From JACJYE01 sp964432875 (GTDB lineage: Bacteria; Bacteroidota; Bacteroidia; Chitinophagales; Saprospiraceae): DNA of 11,894 nucleotides. The translations under genes and the position numbers were made by a program. Below, in pieces: positions 6,703-11,894 of the stretch. Below the pieces are notes generated by a model, which saw only the letters and a program-made list of their open reading frames with translations, ran no database searches and was not told the origin of the DNA. The DNA lies in contig CAYSPJ010000147.1 in NCBI GenBank assembly GCA_964432875.1, positions 1 to 11,894 on the forward strand, read 5' to 3'. Every line of letters starts with the position of its first letter. Position 1 is the stretch's first letter.

Positions 6703-6710
6703 CAAATTTA
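6703..6710 (-). promoter_or_regulatory. ilvE promoter -7 element
   Basis: TAAATTTG on the minus strand is a perfect match to the Bacteroidota -7 consensus TAnnTTTG, 16 bases before the ilvE ATG, so transcription would start about 10 bases before the gene. No good TTTG is seen at the -33 position, which is instead AT-rich and includes part of the 12-base palindrome. Confidence 0.5.
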
Positions 6711-6716
6711 GTTATT

Positions 6717-6728
6717 TTTATGCATAAA
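6717..6728. promoter_or_regulatory. 12-base palindrome between divergent promoters, possible operator
   Basis: TTTATGCATAAA is a perfect palindrome lying between the outward-facing -7 elements of ilvE (6703-6710) and the plus-strand operon (6743-6750). This is where a regulator could act on both promoters. It does not resemble the E. coli Lrp consensus as I recall it. AT-rich sequence makes such palindromes less rare, so binding is only a suggestion. Confidence 0.35.
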
Positions 6729-6742
6729 TTCTATTGCAAGGC

Positions 6743-6750
6743 TATTTTTG
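6743..6750 (+). promoter_or_regulatory. Promoter -7 element for the 6803-9389 gene series
   Basis: TATTTTTG is a perfect match to TAnnTTTG. It lies 52 bases before the TTG start at 6803. TTTA at 6717-6720, inside the palindrome, is the nearest -33-like element, with a 22-base spacer that is slightly long. Confidence 0.45.
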
Positions 6751-6802
6751 TATTCAATTCGGAATGAAAAAACCATAAATCAGAATCAAAAAGAACGATA
6801 TA

Positions 6803-7261
6803 TTGAAAACTGGCTTTATAGACTTTCTTTTGTTCCCCGCTCCAGACGAGGGTGCTGCCGCCAGTCAACTGGCAGGCAACAAAGCCCCGGTTTTAGCGGC
6901 TTTCTACGAAGAGCAGCCCGGGCTGGAGGAAGAGCTGCCTGAGTTTCTGGGCAAGATACTCACGGCGGCATCGGCAGGCCTACCTGAACAAGCCCTCCTT
7001 ATTAAATTAACCAAGGGCTCGGCCTATAGTTTTTCGCGGCTAGCGCGAAAACACGACCTGCGTTATGTATTTATATTCGGGATAGCGCCTAAAAACCTGG
7101 GGCTGCATTTCCATTTGCCGCTCTATCAGCCCGTTGCCGCCGCCGACGCTGTTTTCATCATGGCCCATCCGCTGGCGGCAATTTATGAAGAGCGCCAAAA
7201 AGGGGGCAAGCAGATGTCGGGCGAGTTGTGGCGGGCGCTCAAAAGCCTTTTCCGGGATTGA
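6803..7261 (+). CDS. Unrecognised 152-residue protein upstream of rdgB
   Basis: I do not recognise this family with confidence. The protein is soluble-looking, with no signal peptide or membrane span. It has a hydrophobic N-terminal strand (FIDFLLFPAP), an acidic helix (EEQPGLEEELPEFLGKIL), and a conserved-looking C-terminal half: RYVFIFGIAPKNLGLHF, then LYQPVAAADAVFIMAHPLAAI, then a final KQMSGELWRALKSLF. The K..LW..L ending and size recall the psi subunit of DNA polymerase III (HolD) or similar small replication-linked proteins, but this is weak resemblance only. TTG at 6803 is the only plausible start: a stop lies at 6776-6778 and the next in-frame Met is deep in the protein. A perfect -7 promoter element lies 52 bases upstream. 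The stop is 17 bases from the rdgB ATG, so the two genes are probably co-transcribed. The divergent neighbour is ilvE. Confidence 0.75.
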   Translation: MKTGFIDFLLFPAPDEGAAASQLAGNKAPVLAAFYEEQPGLEEELPEFLGKILTAASAGLPEQALLIKLTKGSAYSFSRLARKHDLRYVFIFGIAPKNLGLHFHLPLYQPVAAADAVFIMAHPLAAIYEERQKGGKQMSGELWRALKSLFRD

Positions 7262-7278
7262 TCAAGAAAACCAAACAC

Positions 7279-7866
7279 ATGGATAAAATCGTTTTTGCTA
7301 CCGGCAACCCGCACAAAGTGGAAGAGGCTGCCGCCTTGTTGCAAGGCGCCTTCCAAATCATCAGCCTGGAAGACCTGGGCTGTACAGAGGAAATACCCGA
7401 AGACCAACCTACCCTGGAAGGCAATGCCCTCCAAAAGGCGCGATACCTATACCACCATTATAATCTGGACTGCTTTGCAGAAGATACCGGGCTGGAGGTG
7501 GAAGCGCTGGGCGGCGCCCCTGGCGTCTATTCCGCGCGCTACGCCGGCCCCGGCAGAGATGCCGAAGACAACATGGCCTTGCTACTGGAGCAGTTGCAAG
7601 GGCACCGCAACCGCCGTGCCCGCTTCCGCACCGTCATCGCCCTCATCCTCAACGGGCAAGAGTACCTCTTTGAAGGCATCGCCTCGGGGGCCATCGCCCT
7701 GAAAAAGAGCGGCACCAAAGGCTTTGGTTATGACCCCATCTTCGTGCCGGATGGGTATGACCGGCCCTTTGCGGAAATGAGCGCCGAGGAGAAGAACGCC
7801 ATCAGCCACCGTGGGCAGGCGGTCGCTCAACTCAAAGCTTTTCTTTTGAAAAAAGCGGAGAATTGA
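7279..7866 (+). CDS. rdgB: RdgB/HAM1 family non-canonical purine NTP pyrophosphatase
   Basis: A 195-residue enzyme that hydrolyses dITP, ITP and XTP to the monophosphate and pyrophosphate, keeping deaminated purines out of DNA and RNA. Length is normal. Signature segments in order: FATGNPHKVEEA (6-17, nucleotide-binding TxNxxK), TLEGNALQKA (45-54), FAEDTGLEVEAL (66-77) with D69 the predicted general base, APGVYSARYAG (80-90), GTKGFGYDPIF (145-155) for base recognition, and ISHRGQA (175-181). The frame is open further upstream to a GTG at 7228, but the ATG at 7279 gives the canonical MDKIVFATGN opening and avoids overlap with the previous gene. It lies 17 bases after the 6803-7261 gene and 77 bases before the TPR gene. 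Confidence 0.96.
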   Translation: MDKIVFATGNPHKVEEAAALLQGAFQIISLEDLGCTEEIPEDQPTLEGNALQKARYLYHHYNLDCFAEDTGLEVEALGGAPGVYSARYAGPGRDAEDNMALLLEQLQGHRNRRARFRTVIALILNGQEYLFEGIASGAIALKKSGTKGFGYDPIFVPDGYDRPFAEMSAEEKNAISHRGQAVAQLKAFLLKKAEN

Positions 7867-7943
7867 AGATTAAAATGCGCCGCTGGCACGTTTACTGAAC
7901 TATTGCCGCCCAATAAGCGTATCTTTTTTAAATACAGCAGGAT

Positions 7944-9122
7944 ATGAACGCCGAGAGCTTCGCACTTTATCTACGAAACCCCTCTATGCTTTACCAGGCC
8001 TCTTATCAAGAGCTGAAAAGCCTTTCGCTCTTGTACCCCTATTGCCAGAACATCCACCTGCTTTTATTGCAGAAAAGCTACCTGGAGGGGTCACCAGAAT
8101 GGGGGCAAAACCTCCACAAGGCAGCAGCCTATAGCATTGACCGTACTTTCCTCTACCACCTCATGAAGCAAATGGATGCGAAAACGCCGGAAACGGATAG
8201 TTTCCTGCTGGATGAGGAATACCTCGAGTTGAAAAGCCTGGCAGAACTTGATGACGAAATGGCCCTGCTAGAGCAGCAGCGCCCAGATACCAACCCGGCT
8301 AGCCAATCCTTGAGTTTTAACTTCCCTCCCCCCCCTACCCCGCTCAACATCAGCCCTGATGATGATGATGATTTTCATGAGGATTTCTTGATGAGCAACG
8401 GATCCGCCCCGGCGGCTGAGGAGCATGAGGCGGCCAGCCTCTCCCCGGCTGGAGCACAGGAGGATATGGGCAGCCAGGATAAGGCGGCCGAAGCAGTGCC
8501 CGATACCCAAAACTTCCCCACTACAGCTAAGGCAGCGGCATCAGCAGCATCGCCCAGTGCCGATGCCGTCCACGATGCGGTTGCCATTGCCCTGGTTATC
8601 GCTAACTTGCCTTTTGAAGCCGATTTCGCCCCCCAGCCTGAGCCCAAAGGCAAAGAGGCTAAGCCAGTAATGGCCAGCCCCCATCTGACGGTTTTAAACC
8701 AATCCATCCAGCGGGCCAGCCATCGCCAGGTTCCGGTGGCCCAGCCCATCTCGGCACACTACGATGCCCTTGCCAGCCCGCTGCCTAAAAATTCTTTCAC
8801 TTCCTGGGTGGAACAATTTCAGCCGCCCCACATCCAAAACCAGCTCCATGAGCTCATGGAATCCAGGAAATCAGAGGCCAAACGCAAAAAAAACAAACCC
8901 AAAAAAGAAGCTAAAAAAGCGGCTTCGCTGGCGGCCCTGCCGCCATCCGCTATCAGGAGTATTACCGAAAATGAGGAGATCGCTACCGAGACGCTGGCCG
9001 AGATATTGCAGGCACAAGGCTTTAAAGACAAAGCAATTGAAATGTATCAGCGTTTAATGTTGGTTTTTCCAGAAAAAAGCAGTTACTTTGCGTCCAAAAT
9101 AGAAAACCTTAAAAGCAATTAG
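7944..9122 (+). CDS. TPR-ended protein of the secG-linked Bacteroidota type
   Basis: A 392-residue protein in three parts. Residues 1-110 are a conserved helical region (FALYLRNP, LYPYCQNIHLLLLQKS). Residues about 115-335 are low-complexity and probably disordered, with a proline run (FPPPPTP), an aspartate run (138-143, five in-frame GAT repeats at 8358-8372), Ala/Ser/Pro-rich segments, a motif SFTSWVEQFQ (284-293) and a very basic stretch (308-326). Residues 338-391 hold one TPR-like unit, beginning SITENEEIATETLAEI and ending FPEKSSYFASKIENLK, a signature I recall from Bacteroidota proteins encoded just upstream of secG. The function is unknown; no signal peptide is seen. The ATG at 7944 is clear. 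The secG ATG begins 3 bases after the stop, so the two are tightly linked. A possible own -7 element, TATCTTTT (7920-7927), lies just upstream. Confidence 0.85.
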   Translation: MNAESFALYLRNPSMLYQASYQELKSLSLLYPYCQNIHLLLLQKSYLEGSPEWGQNLHKAAAYSIDRTFLYHLMKQMDAKTPETDSFLLDEEYLELKSLAELDDEMALLEQQRPDTNPASQSLSFNFPPPPTPLNISPDDDDDFHEDFLMSNGSAPAAEEHEAASLSPAGAQEDMGSQDKAAEAVPDTQNFPTTAKAAASAASPSADAVHDAVAIALVIANLPFEADFAPQPEPKGKEAKPVMASPHLTVLNQSIQRASHRQVPVAQPISAHYDALASPLPKNSFTSWVEQFQPPHIQNQLHELMESRKSEAKRKKNKPKKEAKKAASLAALPPSAIRSITENEEIATETLAEILQAQGFKDKAIEMYQRLMLVFPEKSSYFASKIENLKSN

Positions 9123-9125
9123 AAT

Positions 9126-9389
9126 ATGTTGACGGCAATGACTGTATTTATCGCCCTGGTAGGTGTGCTGTTGATGGGCGCAGTGCTCATCCAAAACCCC
9201 AAAGGCGGCGGCGTGGATTCTACCTTCGGCGGCTCACAGGCCAACCAGATGTTTGGTGCAGCAAAATCTGCAGATTTCATTGAGAAAGCCACCTGGTATC
9301 TGGCGGCAGCTCTTTTTATACTCTGCATCATCACTGCCCTGATCGTGGGCAGCGGCGGCGAAGGCAGCGAGCAGTTGCTCTCCCAGTAA
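9126..9389 (+). CDS. secG: Preprotein translocase subunit SecG
   Basis: An 87-residue inner-membrane protein, the SecG subunit that assists SecYE-mediated protein export. It has the standard two-helix topology: membrane segment about 2-21 ending in VLIQNPKGGG, a glycine-rich cytoplasmic loop with GGVDSTFGGSQANQMFGAA (28-46, the family signature), and a second membrane segment about 56-77 after EKATWYLAAA. The tail is short and polar. The gene starts 3 bases after the TPR gene and ends 26 bases before a strong terminator, so it closes the operon. In many Bacteroidota I recall groES/groEL downstream of secG; here an S9 peptidase follows instead. Confidence 0.95.
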   Translation: MLTAMTVFIALVGVLLMGAVLIQNPKGGGVDSTFGGSQANQMFGAAKSADFIEKATWYLAAALFILCIITALIVGSGGEGSEQLLSQ

Positions 9390-9414
9390 GCCCTCGCTTT
9401 GCTGAGGCAAAGGC

Positions 9415-9450
9415 AAAAAGGCCTGGCAAATTTCTTGCCCAGGCCTTTTT
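9415..9450 (+). terminator. Strong intrinsic terminator after secG
   Basis: AAAAAGGCCTGG pairs with CCAGGCCTTTTT. The stem extends inward through CAA/TTG with one bulged C, the loop is ATTTC, and it ends in a T5 tract. It is the classic terminator shape, placed 26 bases after the secG stop. The A-tract on the other arm would let it also act on minus-strand transcripts. Confidence 0.92.
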
Positions 9451-9484
9451 GTCGTTTCTATATCAGGTATTCCCACACATTCCT

Positions 9485-9492
9485 TACCTTTA
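9485..9492 (+). promoter_or_regulatory. Possible -7 element for the S9 peptidase gene
   Basis: TACCTTTA matches TAnnTTTG except for the last base and lies 31 bases before the ATG at 9524. No convincing TTTG is found about 20 bases upstream. Because the secG terminator isolates this gene, some promoter is expected in 9451-9523. Confidence 0.25.
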
Positions 9493-9523
9493 GCCGCTGT
9501 TGAACCATCATAATGGCAATAGC

Positions 9524-11731
9524 ATGACAAGACTGATACTCTGGCTGCTGGTCTTCGGCAGCACCGCCCTTGGGGCGCAAAACGGCACCCTGCCCATCGT
9601 CGCCAGCGACTTGATGCGCCTGGCTACTGCCAACCAATTAAGCATCTCCCCCGACGGGCAGCAGCTCGCCTACGTGCTCACCCGCCGCGCCCTGCGCAAC
9701 GACGACGATTATTACTATACCCGTCATCTCTTCCTGGCTCGCCTGGATGGGCAGCAGCCCCCGGCTCAAATCACTCATGGCGACCGCAGCGATAGCCAGC
9801 CTGCCTGGTCGCCCGACGGACGACACCTGGCGTTCGTGCGCGCCCATGAGGGCAAGCCACAAATCTGGATACTCCCCCTGGATGGCGGGGAAGCTTATCC
9901 CTTGACCAAGGCCCGCTACGGCGCAAGCCAGCCCCGTTGGTCACCTGATGGACAAGCCATCCTCTTTGCTTCGGCTATGCCGCGCCACGCCCTGGGCGGC
10001 ACCCCCGCCTGGCCGCCCGACCGGCCAGGTCGCAACCATCAGGATGAACCGGCCTGGCTATTGCTCGATGCCGAGCAGCAGAAGGGCATCGAAGCCTCTC
10101 CCGACGGCAGTATTGAAGCTCTGCGCGCCTGGTTGGCACGCAACAACAGCAAAGATAACCCTCGCGTCATCAACCGCCTGCAATTTCAAGCAGAGCAGGA
10201 TTTGCAGCCTGAAGAGGCTTTCAATCAACTCTTCATCCAGCCGTTCCCGAGTGGCGAAACACGCCGACTGACGCACCGCTTCCAAAATTTCAACCAACAT
10301 ACCTGGTCGCCCGACGGTAAAACCATCCTGTGCACTGCCACCCAGCCCGATATCCATCCCGACTATCAATACCAAGAGTTGGCGCTATGGTCCATCGCCC
10401 CCGACGGCAGCGGCTTGCAAGAATGGCTACGCCTGCCTGACTGCGTGTTATCCAACCCGCAATTCTCGCCCGACGGCCGCCAAATCGCGTTTATCGCTTC
10501 CTGTGGCGAAGGCTCTATCGCCCGTCAATCCAATATCGCCCTGGCTGCTGCCGATGGCAGCAGCTTCCGCCTGCTAACCGCCACGCTCGACCGAGATGTC
10601 AATGCCTTCCGCTGGGCCAGCGATGGGCAGGCGCTCTACTTTACTGCTTCCAGCGAAGGCGACATCCCGCTCTACCGCCTGGACCTGAGCAGCGGCCAGC
10701 CCGAACGCCTCAGCGGCGAAAACCAGGGCGTGATGGATTTTGCGCTCCAGGGTAAGCGCTTGGCTTATGCCCTGAGCCACCCCACCAGCCCCTGGGAGCT
10801 CTATACCCAAACTCTGGATACCTCCCAATCACGCCAACTGACCAACCTGCATGGCGACTGGCTGAGGGATAAGCGCTTGGGTAAAATGCACGAACACTGG
10901 GTAGAACGCCCCGATGGCGCCCGCGTCCAGTACTGGGTCATCGAGCCGGCTGGCCTCCAGCAGGGCCTGCGCTACCCCACCATCCTCAATATCCACGGTG
11001 GCCCAACGGCCATGTGGGGCCCCGCTTCCTATTCCATGTGGCACGAATTCCAATTGCAGAGCAGCTGGGGCTACGGCCTGGTCTTCTGCAACCCCCGTGG
11101 CAGCAGCGGCTATGGCGATGCGTTCAAGAAAGCTAATATCAACGATTGGGGCCATGGCCCGGCTGGCGATATCCTCGCTGCTCTGGAAGATGCCCAACAG
11201 CGCTATAGCTGGATCGATGGCGAGCAGCTCTTCGCTACGGGCGGCAGCTATGCTGGTTATATGGTGGCCTGGCTCGTCGCCCACGATCAGCGCTTCAAAG
11301 CGGCCAACTGCCAACGCGGCGTTTACGAACTGAGTACTTTCTTGGGCGAGGGCAACGCCTGGCGCCTCGTCCCCGGCTATTTTGGTGGCTACCCCTGGCA
11401 GCCCGAGGTAAAAGCCCGCCTCGACGCCAACTCCCCGCTTGCTTTCGTGGAAAATATCCATACCCCCCTGCTTATCATGCACAGCGATGAAGACCTGCGC
11501 ACGGGCGTTATCCAGAGCGAAATGCTCTACAAGAGCCTCAAACTGCTAGAGCGCCCAGTGGAATACGTACGCTACCCCAAGGAAGGGCATGAGCTCTCCC
11601 GCAGTGGCAATCCCCTGCGCATGATGGATCGGCTCATGCGCATCATCGAGTTCTTTGAGCGCTATGCCGTGCATCCCGAACCTGGCAGGGTGCTGCCACC
11701 GCGAAGCCCGCAAGAGGGAGGGAGGTTTTAA
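9524..11731 (+). CDS. Exported S9-family prolyl oligopeptidase (DPP/acylaminoacyl-peptidase type)
   Basis: A 735-residue serine peptidase that probably trims peptides in the periplasm. A signal peptide is evident (MTRLILWLLVFGSTALGAQ, cleavage near residue 20). The N-terminal half is a beta-propeller with repeated PD40-type motifs: ISPDGQQLAYV, WSPDGRHLAFV, WSPDGQAILFA, WSPDGKTILCT, FSPDGRQIAFI and the degenerate WASDGQALYFT. The C-terminal alpha/beta-hydrolase domain has ILNIHGGP, the NPRGSSGYG segment, the nucleophile elbow GGSYAGYM with S575, D657 in HSDEDLRTG, and H689 in GHELS. The triad is intact, so an active enzyme is expected; specificity (dipeptidyl, acylaminoacyl or other) cannot be told. 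An in-frame TTG at 9500 would add 8 residues before the signal peptide; the ATG at 9524 is preferred. The gene is single, between the secG terminator and a repeat tract. Confidence 0.94.
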   Translation: MTRLILWLLVFGSTALGAQNGTLPIVASDLMRLATANQLSISPDGQQLAYVLTRRALRNDDDYYYTRHLFLARLDGQQPPAQITHGDRSDSQPAWSPDGRHLAFVRAHEGKPQIWILPLDGGEAYPLTKARYGASQPRWSPDGQAILFASAMPRHALGGTPAWPPDRPGRNHQDEPAWLLLDAEQQKGIEASPDGSIEALRAWLARNNSKDNPRVINRLQFQAEQDLQPEEAFNQLFIQPFPSGETRRLTHRFQNFNQHTWSPDGKTILCTATQPDIHPDYQYQELALWSIAPDGSGLQEWLRLPDCVLSNPQFSPDGRQIAFIASCGEGSIARQSNIALAAADGSSFRLLTATLDRDVNAFRWASDGQALYFTASSEGDIPLYRLDLSSGQPERLSGENQGVMDFALQGKRLAYALSHPTSPWELYTQTLDTSQSRQLTNLHGDWLRDKRLGKMHEHWVERPDGARVQYWVIEPAGLQQGLRYPTILNIHGGPTAMWGPASYSMWHEFQLQSSWGYGLVFCNPRGSSGYGDAFKKANINDWGHGPAGDILAALEDAQQRYSWIDGEQLFATGGSYAGYMVAWLVAHDQRFKAANCQRGVYELSTFLGEGNAWRLVPGYFGGYPWQPEVKARLDANSPLAFVENIHTPLLIMHSDEDLRTGVIQSEMLYKSLKLLERPVEYVRYPKEGHELSRSGNPLRMMDRLMRIIEFFERYAVHPEPGRVLPPRSPQEGGRF

Positions 11732-11734
11732 ACC

Positions 11735-11849
11735 CGCCCAGCCAATCCGTGAAAATCCGCGCAATCCGTGGCTAAAAAAGCATACCCCTCGCCAGCCCTC
11801 CCCTCCGTGAAAATCCGCGCAATCCGTGGCTAAAACCCACCCGCCAGCC
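11735..11849. repeat. Short tandem repeat, two units plus the start of a third
   Basis: Two identical 32-base cores lie at 11746-11777 and 11804-11835 (58-base period). Each core holds three TCCGYG blocks about 10 bases apart (TCCGTG, TCCGCG, TCCGTG) and ends in GGCTAAAA. Before each core is a CGCC(C)AGCC block (11735-11743, 11790-11797), and a third copy of that block (11842-11849) follows without a core. The tract fills the space between the S9 peptidase stop and a convergent partial gene. No transposase or strong hairpin is seen. Similar TCCGTG/TCTGTG intergenic repeats occur, as I recall, in other bacterial genomes, which suggests a dispersed repeat family. Confidence 0.85.
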
Positions 11850-11894
11850 TCACTCCTCCTGATAAACCTCTACCCGCAGCAGATCGATCGCTAA
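11850..11894 (-). CDS. 3' end of a minus-strand gene running off the window (partial)
   Basis: From the window edge the minus strand reads LAIDLLRVEVYQEE and then TGA at 11852-11850. Fourteen open codons are weak evidence alone. The composition is protein-like, however, and the position directly after the repeat tract fits a gene converging on the S9 peptidase. The product is unknown. Confidence 0.4.
   Translation of the reverse strand, partial: LAIDLLRVEVYQEE

Noticed and set aside
7228..7278. Upstream GTG extension of rdgB by 17 residues
   Set aside because: The extension overlaps the preceding gene and precedes the canonical MDKIVFATGN opening, which is the normal N-terminus of the family.
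9500..9523. TTG start for the S9 peptidase
   Set aside because: It would add eight polar residues before a well-formed signal peptide; the ATG at 9524 gives the expected charged N-terminus and hydrophobic core.
10829..11482. A 217-codon minus-strand frame inside the S9 peptidase gene
   Set aside because: Shadow frame of a GC-rich conserved gene carrying the catalytic domain; no independent signal.
11746..11835. CRISPR array
   Set aside because: Only two repeats with a 26-base spacer, no Cas genes, and the repeat is internally repetitive without the usual repeat architecture. A tandem intergenic repeat explains it better.

Overview
The window looks like a chromosomal segment of a Bacteroidota member, plausibly of the Saprospiria/Lewinella type; no rRNA gene is present, so this rests on gene content and signals. 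The pointers are the tetratricopeptide protein directly upstream of secG, the CcmD-like membrane protein, TAnnTTTG-type -7 promoter elements, the lack of convincing Shine-Dalgarno sequences, and the overall protein style. No phage, plasmid, CRISPR, tRNA or insertion sequence was recognised. Most of the window is ordinary housekeeping and amino-acid metabolism.

Left part (1-3521). About 400 bases without a recognisable gene precede a plus-strand DUF5995 gene. This converges on a minus-strand gene for a PhaE-like subunit of class III polyhydroxyalkanoate synthase. Immediately upstream of phaE is an assembly gap of exactly 100 N (2298-2397). The gap removes the 3' end of a TraB/GumN-family gene, which follows an Lrp/AsnC regulator on the same strand.

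Middle part (3522-6686, all minus strand). A Glu/Leu/Phe/Val dehydrogenase gene overlaps a small CcmD-like gene by 4 bases (ATGA), so the two are probably translationally coupled. Further upstream is ilvE, the branched-chain aminotransferase gene, with hairpins after its stop codon. Lrp, glutamate dehydrogenase and IlvE form a coherent glutamate/2-oxoglutarate/branched-chain amino-acid group. That Lrp controls its neighbours is inference.

Divergent promoter (6687-6802). Two perfect TAnnTTTG elements point away from each other around a perfect 12-base palindrome. They serve ilvE on the left and, on the right, a series of plus-strand genes.

Right part (6803-11731, plus strand). The order is an unrecognised 152-residue protein with a TTG start, the rdgB-type dNTP pyrophosphatase, a long protein with a disordered middle and a C-terminal TPR, and secG, which ends in a strong intrinsic terminator. 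An exported S9-family prolyl oligopeptidase follows, with an N-terminal beta-propeller and an intact Ser/Asp/His triad. After it comes a short tandem repeat (two identical 32-base cores) between convergent genes, and then the last 14 codons of a minus-strand gene that runs off the window.

No clearly new biological system is visible. The points most worth following are the tandem repeat at 11735-11849, the unrecognised 6803-7261 protein with its shared divergent promoter, the coupling of gdh to the CcmD-like gene, and phaE without a visible phaC next to an assembly gap.
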